A DNA stretch of 53,839 bases, from positions 258,900 to 312,738 of the forward strand of contig WELA01012575.1 of NCBI GenBank assembly GCA_009602735.1, given 5' to 3'. Origin of the DNA: Mesotaenium endlicherianum. Taxonomy: Eukaryota; Streptophyta; Zygnematophyceae; Zygnematales; Mesotaeniaceae. A program made the translations under genes and the position numbers. Under the pieces are notes generated by a model that saw nothing but the letters and a program-made list of their open reading frames with translations, did no database searches and had not been told where the DNA came from. The stretch's first letter is position 1. Every line of letters starts with the position of its first letter. Below are positions 22,467-33,869 of the stretch, piece after piece.

Positions 22467-25400
22467 ATGTCAACAATATTACTCATTAGACCAAATTATT
22501 TACACTTGGTGTCTGCAAGTGCCAAACGACTATGTCACCTTAGGACCAAACACTTTCTTAGATTCCCCGTAAAACAGGTTCAGCTCAGAACTCAAGTGTT
22601 TGGTTCACCTGCCCTCGACCAGAGAACTCATCGAGAAGTTGGAATTCCATCATTGAGGTTGCCAGTTATGAATTCAAAACCATTTGCAGCAGTGGACGTG
22701 GACGTCACAGCTCATAATTTTGAGAAAGTGCTTCCTGACGTGGAAGAGGCCCTGAAAACATGTGATTATGTAGCGGTAGATGGAGAATTCACTGGCCTCC
22801 ACTTGACCCCCCCAGGGTGCGTCCACGTCTCTTCTATATCTACCTCCAAGGAATGCTGAAAGCAGCGGGTGTATTTGGGTACTATAATGCGTACAATGGT
22901 GCTATTCCCGCTCGTTGCCGGATTGCATGGAACCCCTTCACCTGGGAGAGCCCCTGCATTTTACCCGATCATTTTTTCCTGCCAGTTTTAGTAGAGGAGG
23001 CCCCTATCGTTGAAGGCCGATCGGCGTGCTAATCTGCCTCGTATCTGCCTTCCACAACCCGGCACGCGTGTGGGACAGAAAGGAGGAGTTCTTTGACAGC
23101 GTGGAGCAGCAGTACGCGCGCATCAAGCTGTCAGCGCAGAGCTTCCTCATCATGCAGGTGCACGCCCCAGCCCTCCTTGCCACCTTGTTGCTGCTGGGAA
23201 TGTGCTTCAGTAAGCACAGGCACTTTTTTCTCTTTTCCTTTTCCTCTCTTGTAACCCCAATCGTGGGTTGACTGCGCGAAGACTGACGGGGTCGCTGGAT
23301 AGGCTTGGAAAGCTTGAGTGTCTTCAGGGAGGCTGGCTGGCTGTAGCGCATTCATGGAGAGCAAGCTCACCCTCCGGGCAGGGGTGGGTGCACGCTCGCG
23401 CCAGCTGGTTGCTTCTGCGGTTGTCTGCGCTTCAGTGGGGGAGAGGCAGGGCTGCTGCGAAGAGTGCCTGCCAGACGTGTTGTTGACCCCTGGTGGGGCA
23501 GGGGGGTGTGAGCAGTTTGGGCTGTCCATGGTGGAGTGGAGCGAGGAGCGGCAGTGCAACCTGGCGCGCACCTTCAACTTCTACATCTTCCCGCAGCCCT
23601 ACGGCAGCTTCAGCCTGCGCTTCAGCTGCCAGGTTGACTGCTTGGGGCCCCATCTCCCCTCTGGCAGCAGCACACTCGCTGCCAGGCACTGGGGGATGCG
23701 CTCCCTCCCTCCCCCCCTCCCTCCTCTGAGCTAGCTGGTCCCAGACGCCAGGGAGCGCCAGTGGAGCAGTGAGTGGCTGCGGTAGTCAGAGTGGGAAGTG
23801 GAGCGTGCTCTGAGAGAGCATTCAGCAGCCACTCGCTCGGCGGCATGACTGGCACCTGTGTCTGTGGGGGGCGTTGGGGGGGGGGTCACGGGTGCAGGCG
23901 TCGTCGCTCGCCTTCTTGAGGGAGCACAACTTCGACTTCAACAAGTTCATCTATGATGGTGCGCCGGTACACCCCCCCCTCAGACCACAACACAACGCAG
24001 CCTTTGCAGCGAAGGCGTCGCGCCTGCTTGCCAGTGCAACCCCATGGCGTGGCCCTGGCCCTGACTCTGGCCCAGTGCACCGGCACAACAGCCCTCCTCC
24101 CCTGCCACGCTTCCAGTGTGCGTGCGTGTGTCCGTGTGTATATGGTGGTGCCAATGGGCGTTTCTGCGTTGCCCACTTCTGGCAGGAGTCTGCGTGGGCC
24201 ACCAAACGAGGACTGCCCTGGTGGTGTTGCCGCTGGACATTGGCCATTTCCAATTGGGGGGGCGACACACGCGCACGCACTTGTCTTCAAGCTCAGGGCT
24301 TGGGGGTTGGGGGTTGGGGTTGAAGAGCTCACCTGCGTCCGTGCGTGTGCGCGTGTGGGGGGGGCGGAGGGGACGCGCAGGCGTGCCGTACCTGAGCCTG
24401 GAGCAGCTGCAGAAGGAGGAGCGCCGCCTGGCCTCCGCGCGCCCGCCACGCCCGTCGGGAGGCGGGCCCATCGTGCTCACGCGCTCCGAGGAGCAGGCCT
24501 TCCTGGATGCGCAGCTCGCCCGCGTGGCTGAATGGGTGCGCACCACCTCGCCCCCCTCGCCGGATGCTGCGCCGGAGGAGCAGCAGGCGCAGCAGCTGCA
24601 GCTGGAGGCGTCGAACTCGTACCTGCGGGCGGCGGTGTACCAGGCGCTGGCGCTGGAGTACGGCAAGAGCCACTTCTTCGCCGAGTCCGTCCAGGTCTGC
24701 CCTCCTCCTCGTCTGGGACTGTCCTTTTCTGCCGGCGATGACTCTCTCGCTGCCCGCAGCTTGTGAGGAGAGGGCGCGTTGAGGAGGCAGCGAGAATGTA
24801 GAGGGGCACTGGTGTCATCACAAATGAGTAGGAGGTTGGGGCATTCGCAACGCTGTTGTACAGTGGCAGCAAGGCTGCCAGGGTGTGTGTGGAGTCACCA
24901 GACTTGAACGATTGCGCAGCCGGCTGGCTAGCTGACTGGCTCTGGCCCGCCCTGCAACTGACGGCGGAGGTTTAGCGGGGCGCCAGGTGGAGGGCAGGAA
25001 TGTCGGCAGCGGCGGCGGCAGCGGCAGCGCAGTGGTGCTGACGCGCGCCACGGCGGAGGGCGTGGCCGCGTTGGAGGCGGCGGCGGGCGTGAAGAAGCTG
25101 CACGAGCTGCACCGCGCCGCAGGCTTTGCGCTGGTGGTGCGCGCGCTGGCGCGCTGCGGCAAGCCCGTGGTGGGCCACAACATGGTGCTGGACCTGGCCT
25201 ACATGTTCCAGCAGTTCGTGGCTCCCCTGCCGCCCACCTTCGAGGAGTTTCGGCGCCAGGTGGGTCGCGCTCTCTGCCTCTCCCTCTCCCTTGTGGAGGA
25301 GCTACCTGCTGCTGCTGCTGCTGCTAGTTGCACTCAGCCCTCTCTTCACCTTCTGTCGACTTGGAGGTGGACGCGGGGCCGTGGCCGCCTCTTCCCCCTC

Positions 25401-27663
25401 GAGGGTCCAGGCTGGTTTTCGGGGCCGACGCCGGTGCCGACAGCAGGAGCAGGGGGTTCCCGGATTGGTTGGCAGGCAGGCAGGGTAGGCAGAGAGAAAC
25501 GACCACTGTCCTCCATAACTGGCTACTCTGCACCTTGCCTCCCTTCCGCTCGGCTGGGGTCACCCTACCCTAGCCTGCCCTTTTCTACCCGGGGGCGCAT
25601 GCAGTGGTCTTCACGCTTCCTAGGCCAAGTCTCTGCCGCATCGTTGGAGAAGATGGAGGGAGAGGAGGGACTGTCTGGCTTGGCCGTGCCCCTCCCCTGT
25701 CTGATTTGTGGGCTGCGGCACGTACGTCTCTGGGAGGGGGTAGCTGAGGGCGCTGCTGCCAGGGGGCGTGGTGGACACCAAGTACCTTGCCAAGCAGCTG
25801 CCGGGCGTGTTTGGCGGGGGCTCCTCTCTCGAGACCGTGTACAGCACCGTCACGCGCCCTCAACTACACGACGCGGGAGAAGACGGCGGCAGCAGCAGCA
25901 GCCCGCGGCCGATAGTGCTGGAGCTGGACCTGGCGCCAGGTGGGTGGAGGTCCCCACGCTACGCGCGCGGCCTTTTTCCTTCGCTGCTCTTACTCTGTCT
26001 GGCAGCTTCTGCTATCTGGTGATGCTGCTACGGTGCCGCTGCTGCTGCCGCTGCTGCCGGTTGCCCGATAAGCTCTTGGAGCTGGCGCGTCTGGTCAGGC
26101 CCCCTCTGTGCTGCTCTGATGTGGATGAGATACGCTCGGGGAGTGCCCTTCCTTCAGCTGCTGCTGTTGCTGGAGGAGGAGGAGAGGAAGAACACGTCAT
26201 CTGCTCTATCAGATGGCGACCAGCTCTATCCTCATGGCATGCTCAAGGTGTGTGTGTGTGTATGTGTGTGTGTGTTTTGCTTGCACCATCAGATGCAGAG
26301 CCCGCCAGCGCTGCTGCCATGGACACGGAGGGAGCACAGGAGGAGGAGAAAGAGGAGAATGAGGAGGAGCCCAAGATGAAGAAGACGACGATGGTGGTGG
26401 TGCCGCAAGTGCTGCACGCCCCCGGCTTTGTGCGCTACCACGACGCCTCCATGGCCCACGAAGCCGGGTGCGCTCCTCCCTCCTTTGCTGTCCCTCTCAG
26501 GGTGTGGCCTGACAATACGACTGTTGAGTAGCACAAAGAGCTTGCATTTTCCCTCTCCGACAACGGACACACCCCAAGAGAGATCGAGAAGGGGGAGAGA
26601 ATAGTGTGGCCTCGCCCAAACGCCTCTTTTGTCGTGTCACTACAAGTACAGCTGGCACTCCTTGGCCTCAGGGCATTAAAAGCCCTGACATGCGTGCTGC
26701 TGCTGCTGCTACCATGCTGACACAGCGTGCGCCAACTCCTGCTCCCTCCCAGGTATGACGCGTTCATGACAGCCGCTGCATTCGCCGGGCTGGCGCAGCT
26801 GCTGGACGCCCGCACCCGCCCTGACGGCATCGCACAGGTGCATGCCCCGCCCTCGGCCCCGTCTTGTGTCCCATATGGATTCTGCATTCGCGGGGTCGGC
26901 ACATTTGCCCGGGTTGTTGCCTCCTTTGTCGCACTGTTTGCACTGTCGGCCTTGCACATCTGCAACTTTTTCAATTGCCATGCCAGTCTGTCTGCGAAGC
27001 AGCGAGTGTGGCTTTGGGCCCAATCAGGAGCTTCTGTCGCAGGCTCTTCCCCCCATCTGCGACTGGGGGCAACATTGGCTAGGTCCGTGATGAACCAGCA
27101 GCCACCTGACACCTCATCTGAGCAAACACCTCCCGCTACTGCCACTGCTGCTGCCACTGCTGCTGCTGCTGCAGGTGCAGAGGACGCCGCTGGATGCCGT
27201 GCTGCCGCATGCCAACAAACTCAACCTGATGAAGAGCGACATGCTGTTTCTGCCGCTGGAGGGGCCCGTCGCGGAGCCCGACCGCTCCCACGTCTACCTG
27301 CTGTCGAGCATGGCGTCCGACATCTCGCAGACCGACATCGTCGCCCGCTGCAGGGACCTCGGCCTCGCCAGCGTGCGCCTGATCTGGGTCGACAAGACCT
27401 CGGCTTACATCTCCCTCCAGGGCCTGGATGACAGCGAGGCCGCGCAGGACCGTGTGGAGGCTCTCAGAGAAGCCATGAAGCCCGCTAAGATGACGGCATT
27501 TGCCGACATCGACAAGAGTAAGCACGACAAAGCAGGGGACGGGGCTGAGCCCGCGCAGAAGAAGAGGCCCCGCCTTGAAGCGGGGCCCGAAACTCCGTCA
27601 GAGGACGAGAAGCTGGGGGGTCTCGAGCCAGAGGAAAGGAGAACCTCCTGCAATCTGATGTGA
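22467..27663 (+). CDS. PARN: Poly(A)-specific ribonuclease PARN
   Basis: 3'-5' deadenylase of the DEDDh family. Ten exons: 22467-22816, 23079-23157, 23516-23632, 23898-23958, 24381-24694, 24987-25259, 25744-25939, 26293-26467, 26753-26837 and 27175-27663. All phases close, giving 712 residues against about 640 in human PARN. Catalytic residues: Asp105 and Glu107 in VDGEF, Asp409 in VVDTK, His519 and Asp524 in HEAGYDAF. Other landmarks are FNFYIFPQP, NFDFNKFIYDG, GKPVVGHNMVLD and the C-terminal SHVYLLSSM and IWVDKTSAYISL of the RRM-like part. The first 50 residues have many Arg/Lys and no Asp/Glu, like a mitochondrial presequence, and plant PARN (AHG2) is mitochondrial. An acidic, lysine-bearing insertion from exon 8 sits between the third and fourth active-site motifs. 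The tail is basic (KKRPR). The start at 22467 is the first Met of the open exon. Confidence 0.93.
26248..26275. repeat. (TG)n microsatellite
   Basis: Short TG tract in PARN intron 7, just upstream of the exon 8 acceptor, where it adds to the pyrimidine/purine alternation. No coding role. Confidence 0.85.
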
Positions 27664-28977
27664 CAGCGCTCCCATTCCCCACTCACATCGTTGAAGTCTT
27701 TCGCTTGGTTGCCAAGTATGCAGCCCATTCTTTGTACTACATTCTTTACATGGACATTTACTGAACTTCTTGTTTGGTCTTGTTGAATGACCAACTTTTT
27801 CCGTCTCAGTTGTTGCTGTAGAAACTCTCGGAAGGCCATTGGTTGATTACATTTGCATCAGACCAGGGAGCATTTATCTTCCTTGTTCACCTTATGAGAC
27901 CTTTTGAGCCTCTGGGAGTGCAAACCCATGGCCATGGCCGGCTGGACAAGTAATGAGACACAGTCTGTGGCATCAAGCTAAGGCTTAAATGCAAGCGGCG
28001 CAACATTAGGACCAGCCAAATTTGTACGTAGCCTCAAATTTATGGATGCCAACAATCGTATTGTGCTTCTTGGTCGATCCAGACTTCTGGCAACCTCAGC
28101 TTGTGTTTGATAGGAGCAGTGCCAAAAAAAAAGTTGATGATAAAAGTGCATTTTGCACATCGAAGGTATTTCTGCGTCGACTCCAGCAACAGGGAACGTT
28201 GCTTGTCCTTGACCCACTTCTCTATAGGTTGGACTTATCCAAGCTACAAGTACCACCAGTTCAGCAGCCCCTACTCTCAACTCAACCCCAGCAACTTCAG
28301 AGCATACATATATGTACCTTATAAGTCTTATTGTACAGTAAGGTCCTTAAACTTCTTGGATGAACCAGAAGTTGCCACACATCGCACACTGTCCTTTGAT
28401 GCCTCTATCAGCAGACAGATAGTAAGCTCCCATTGCACCTCAGTGACTTCGTCGTGCTTACTATCACGCATACACCCAGTTCCATCACGCAGAGCTTTGA
28501 ACACGCGCGCACACACGCAAACACGAACCTCTCAATTGTTGAGCACGCACCTCTTTCCTCTTTGATTCTGTGTATTTGGAGCCGTCTCACCCCGCGTTTC
28601 CTCCACCACTCGTGGGAAGTGGCCTCGCATGAGAGTTGCCAAAGGTCAGCCTCAGTCAGCCTGACTCACATCTTCTCCACGTGCATTTAGCATGCTGCGT
28701 GCATCCTGCCCGTGCACTTGATAATTCACAAAGAGAGCCAGACACGTTCAAAGCTGCTGCCTGACGCTCGCGCATGTGACCTGTAACAAACTTGAGCTCC
28801 GCCCGCACCTCCCCGGGGATCGTGAGGGCTAGCTGATTCCGCCGAAGCGGCGAACCACATCAGGGGTCCTTCATATGAGAAGGGAAAAGCTTTCCTGTCA
28901 ACGTATAGCAGTCAAGTAACACGTCCCCCACTCGGTACAACACACGCCGCAGCAGCCGCCTGCCCGCAGGCCCTCAC
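27664..28977. other. Convergent intergenic region PARN / nitronate monooxygenase
   Basis: About 1.3 kb holding the 3' ends of two convergent genes. An open frame at 28101-28565 has no family features and atypical composition. Nothing else was recognised. Confidence 0.5.
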
Positions 28978-30574
28978 CTACGACGCCTCTTGCGGCGTCA
29001 CAAAGGCGGGAAGCTGGCGCGAGATGACGTGCTGCGCCTCCTCCACGAGGCGCCTGACGACGCTGCCAGCTGGCTCAACGTTGTGGACGAGGCCCACGGC
29101 CTGGCCCGCATACAGCACCATGGAGCCGATGTCGCCGCTGGTGGCCGCGTTGGGCGCCGTGCCGGAGAAGCGTGCCACCTCCTTTTCCTGCGTGCCACCT
29201 CGCCCCCCCCGCAAACCCCGCCCGGGCGGCCCCACACTGCCCGCGTTGGTGCGCACTCATGCACACACAGAAAGACATGCTCGCCCCGCGCAGCTCTCCT
29301 CTGCTCTGCACGCATTGCAGAGCAGGACGCAGGAGTGCAGAGCAGGACATCGATGCGCTGCAGCAGCAGCTGGCAGAATTATGTCTGCGCAACACTTGGC
29401 AGAAACAACATGTTCCATACCTGGGCCATGTGTCACTCTCCACAACGTGCTCTAAGCAATTAATAATTTTGTGTGTGTGTGTGTGTGTGTGCGTGTGTGT
29501 GTGCCCCCGTTGTGTGCGCACGTGCGCAAGTGCGCACGTGCACATTGAACAGTGCTCTTACGCTGCACTGATACACACGCTTGAGACTCCACACCGGCCC
29601 AAGAGCGGCACAAGGAAGCAGCAGCAGCAGCAGCAGCCAAGAGGAGGCGGAGGAGCAGGGGACTCTCTCAGCCGGGAAGGAGTTGAGCAGCCCCAACGCC
29701 AAACAGTGTATTCTGGGAGGGAACAGAAGGCGTGTCTCGGTTACCACTCCGTAGATGGTGGTGTGGCCCACACGGGGCTGCTGGGGCTGGAGTTCGTCCC
29801 CCGCCTCCAGGGTGCGGCCGCGCCACTCCTCCACCAGCGGCGTCTGTAGCACCCTGTGAGGGGCGTCTGGCCACCTGCTCCATCCCCTCCCCCTCCCCCT
29901 CTGCATAAGCATTCGTTGTTGCCACCGTGAGCCGGTACAAACTCTAATAGACACTGCTACACAAATGACACCTGTGTGTGTGTGTGCGAGTGGGTATGCC
30001 GTGGAGAGCCATCTATTGCTCAAAGGAGGCTCATACAGCGGGTGGAAAGGAGGGAGGGAGGGAGGGAGGGAGGGAGGCACTCATGTGAGCCAGCACGCTG
30101 CAGCTGCTGCTCCCTTGAGGCGCTTGCTCTCTGCAGCTCGCCAGGCCAGCAGCAGCGTCATATGAAAAGCCCCAGAGGACGACGGATGGGCGGGGAGCTG
30201 GAAGCACGCCAGCCTGCCCGCCATACTGGACGGCCAGCAGGCACACACCCCGAAGGAGAGGCAGGGAGAGCTGGGGCAGGGCACCTGGCGCGGCCGAAGA
30301 GGTCAGTGTACACGGTGGCGCTCTCCGAGGCCGCCAGCAGGCGCTCCTTGTACTCCACATGCGCGTTGGCCTCTGCTGTCGCCACAAACCTTCCCCCCAC
30401 CCATCCGGCACGCGCGTACGCGTCGGCATCGCTTACGACTCCCTTGCTCCAAGGAGCAGCAGCAGCAGCTACAAGTAGGACATGGCCCCATACACAAGGG
30501 GCAGGGAGAATCCGGGTGATACAACAGCACGCGCATGCACTCTGCTTCTCCGCTGCTCCTCACCTCACCTACAG

Positions 30575-30617
<43 letters not shown>

Positions 30618-30618
30618 N

Positions 30619-30657
<39 letters not shown>

Positions 30658-33600
30658 ACACACACACAAACACACACACACACACACACACAAGCGTACA
30701 AACCCAACCAAAGGGTATCCCCAGGAGGCCTCTCTGCGCGGCCTCCAGTGGCTGCCAGTGCAGCCGCTGTCCACAGGGAGTGTATCCATATTCACAAACA
30801 ATGGACGCAAGGAGGAGGAGGAGCAGGAGCTTGAAGCAGCTTCCATGCAGCAGTTGCCAGGCAGCAGAGGAGCACCTGGTGCCCAGGGCCACGCCGTGGG
30901 CGCCCAGAGCCAGCGCGGCCGCCACCCCGCGCCCGTCTGCGATGCCGCCCGCCGCCACCACCGGCACGCGCGGCCCCACCGCATCCACCACCCGCGGCAC
31001 CAGTGCCATCGTCGTCACCTGCGATGGCGCGCGCGCACGCGCACACACGTGAGCATGCCCTCAATCAGACCCTTGTGGCGCGTGGCATGTCTGGAGCCAG
31101 CTCCAAATGGCACATCTAGCGTGGCACATTAAGCCTTCTGAAGCATGTATGACAAAATACACGAGCATTCAGATGGCAGTAGGTGCGATGCCCACCCGAC
31201 CTCAACCACCCCCCCACATCATGTCATGCTCATTGAAATGGGGACAGAAGAGCCCACGCTGGCCAAGCACGTTGTCCTCAGAGAGAGAGGCCGTGAGTGG
31301 AAGCAGCAGACAAGCACGAGGACCGGCCATTCATGCACTTGGTGCTTCCCACCCTCTTATGCATGCACATACATGTGCGCTTGCGCGCGCGAGGAGGAAG
31401 GGAAGGCAGCGGCAGGCCCGCCAACCTGGCCAATGACGTGGCCGCCCGCCTCGTAGCCCTGGGCCTCCACCACATCCACCCTCGCGGCTGCGGCCTTGCT
31501 GGCGTCCTCCACGCTCCCCACCTATCATTCTTGTGCAGGACGGAGCGTCATAGGGGCATGCAAGCGCCTTTTGCTCGAGACAGCCGGGAAGAGCGAGCAC
31601 TTATTCCGCACCCTTATGTTTGCCAGTCCGGCCCGCGTGCATGCATGCGTGCAGCGCTCTCTGCTCCTGCCTGCCAATTTGCCTGCCTGCCTGCCTGCCT
31701 GTTTGTCCGCGGGCCACCCTGAAGCAACCGTCCTGCTGCAACGCAACCACAAGTATGTGGCTTGAAAGTACACCAAGTGCTTGTTGGCTCACAGACGCCG
31801 GGCTTTGCTTGGGTACAAAGCAATACGATTCGAGACAGACAAGTCAGCACCAAAGCAGGGGGGCCTGTAGAGCATGCCAGCTGGACCTGGTGGATGACCT
31901 TCACGCCGTGCCTGTGGGCCTCCTCCACATCCTCCCGCCGGTACTCGCCCCAGTACACCTGGAGCACCGCCACTCGCTCCTCCAAGATGACCCTCACCGC
32001 CTCGGCATGGGGGAATGACAGCACCACGCCAACGCCAAAGGGCTTCTCTGTGAGCTCCCTGGTCTGTCGGATCAGGGCTCTCAGCACGTCCGCCTTATCC
32101 TGATAGATGTCACAGCACGCAAGGTCACATCAGCAGGCTACCCTGGAAAATCCGCAGAAGTTGCATGGCGAAATTTTCAGCAGCGTTGGGAGCAAAAGAA
32201 ACTCCCTGCTTGGCAAAGCATGGTCCTCCTATTTATGGACTTCAAACACGTGAGGAAGAGGCCTCCAACAGCTTGCATTCCCAAAACATATGGTTTGTGA
32301 GCTTCTCAGCGAAGAAAAAAGACCTGGTCAGGAGCTCGAAGGATTCCGAGTCCCCCGGCCTCGCTTACAGCAGCTACGAGCTCTGGACCAGACAAGTCAG
32401 GNCAGTGCCATCGTCGTCACCTGCGATGGCGCGCGCGCACGCGCACACACGTGAGCATGCCCTCAATCAGACCCTTGTGGCGCGTGGCATGTCTGGAGCC
32501 AGCTCCAAATGGCACATCTAGCGTGGCACATTAAGCCTTCTGAAGCATGTATGACAAAATACACGAGCATTCAGATGGCAGTAGGTGCGATGCCCACCCG
32601 ACCTCAACCACCCCCCCACATCATGTCATGCTCATTGAAATGGGGACAGAAGAGCCCACGCTGGCCAAGCACGTTGTCCTCAGAGAGAGAGGCCGTGAGT
32701 GGAAGCAGCAGACAAGCACGAGGACCGGCCATTCATGCACTTGGTGCTTCCCACCCTCTTATGCATGCACATACATGTGCGCTTGCGCGCGCGAGGAGGA
32801 AGGGAAGGCAGCGGCAGGCCCGCCAACCTGGCCAATGACGTGGCCGCCCGCCTCGTAGCCCTGGGCCTCCACCACATCCACCCTCGCGGCTGCGGCCTTG
32901 CTGGCGTCCTCCACGCTCCCCACCTATCATTCTTGTGCAGGACGGAGCGTCATAGGGGCATGCAAGCGCCTTTTGCTCGAGACAGCCGGGAAGAGCGAGC
33001 ACTTATTCCGCACCCTTATGTTTGCCAGTCCGGCCCGCGTGCATGCATGCGTGCAGCGCTCTCTGCTCCTGCCTGCCAATTTGCCTGCCTGCCTGCCTGC
33101 CTGTTTGTCCGCGGGCCACCCTGAAGCAACCGTCCTGCTGCAACGCAACCACAAGTATGTGGCTTGAAAGTACACCAAGTGCTTGTTGGCTCACAGACGC
33201 CGGGCTTTGCTTGGGTACAAAGCAATACGATTCGAGACAGACAAGTCAGCACCAAAGCAGGGGGGCCTGTAGAGCATGCCAGCTGGACCTGGTGGATGAC
33301 CTTCACGCCGTGCCTGTGGGCCTCCTCCACATCCTCCCGCCGGTACTCGCCCCAGTACACCTGGAGCACCGCCACTCGCTCCTCCAAGATGACCCTCACC
33401 GCCTCGGCATGGGGGAATGACAGCACCACGCCAACGCCAAAGGGCTTCTCTGTGAGCTCCCTGGTCTGTCGGATCAGGGCTCTCAGCACGTCCGCCTTAT
33501 CCTGATAGATGTCACAGCACGCAAGGTCACATCAGCAGGCTACCCTGGAAAATCCGCAGAAGTTGCATGGCGAAATTTTCAGCAGCGTTGGGAGCAAAAG

Positions 33601-33869
33601 AAACTCCCTGCTTGGCAAAGCATGGTCCTCCTATTTATGGACTTCAAACACGTGAGGAAGAGGCCTCCAACAGCTTGCATTCCCAAAACATATGGTTTGT
33701 GAGCTTCTCAGCGAAGAAAAAAGACCTGGTCAGGAGCTCGAAGGATTCCGAGTCCCCCGGCCTCGCTTACAGCAGCTACGAGCTCTGGACCAGACAAGTC
33801 AGGCCCTAGGGGATTGCAGATGATGGGGTACTCAATGCCAAGAACGTCGCAGAGGGGTGTTTTCAACAT
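28978..33869 (-). CDS. Nitronate monooxygenase (2-nitropropane dioxygenase family)
   Basis: FMN enzyme that oxidises alkyl nitronates to carbonyl compounds and nitrite. Exons: 33869-33726, 33501-33289 (also 32099-31887), 32923-32828 (also 31521-31426), 31018-30876, 30389-30285, 29853-29745 and 29187-28978. Using one copy of each duplicated exon gives 339 residues with every phase closing, a normal family length. Landmarks in order: N-terminal [11 protein letters not shown] and [41 protein letters not shown]; the glycine-rich EAGGHVIGQ loop; [22 protein letters not shown] with GALGTR-like HGVALGTR, the FMN phosphate site; and C-terminal [16 protein letters not shown]. No targeting peptide is evident (starts [11 protein letters not shown]). 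Exons 2 and 3 occur twice only because of the 1401-bp duplication, discussed separately. The family is widespread in bacteria and fungi, so transfer is possible but not shown. Confidence 0.9.
29470..29503. repeat. (TG)n microsatellite with adjacent palindromic GTGCGCAC run
   Basis: A TG tract in intron 6 of the nitronate monooxygenase. It is followed at 29514-29541 by alternating purine-pyrimidine sequence with a perfect 14-bp palindrome (tgcgcacgtgcgca), a potential Z-DNA or cruciform site. Confidence 0.75.
30046..30077. repeat. (GGGA)n tract
   Basis: About eight copies of ggga/gaggg in intron 5 of the nitronate monooxygenase. Confidence 0.85.
30576..30692. repeat. (CT)n followed by (CA)n, with one N
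   Basis: A CT tract from 30576 to 30655 with N at 30618, followed by a CA tract to 30692. It lies in intron 4 of the nitronate monooxygenase. The single N matches the style of the contig joins at 12922 and 32402. Confidence 0.95.
31001..33803. repeat. 1401-bp perfect direct duplication separated by one N
   Basis: Bases 31001-32401 and 32403-33803 appear identical at an offset of 1402, with only N at 32402 between them. The left copy ends exactly at the N and the right copy begins exactly after it. This is the pattern of two contig ends that overlap but were not merged. The left copy holds only the last 78 nt of exon 1, and the right copy only the first few bases of exon 4. Confidence 0.92.

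Noticed and set aside
31001..33803. True duplication of two nitronate monooxygenase exons
   Set aside because: Perfect identity, boundaries exactly at a single N and broken flanking exons fit an unmerged contig overlap better.
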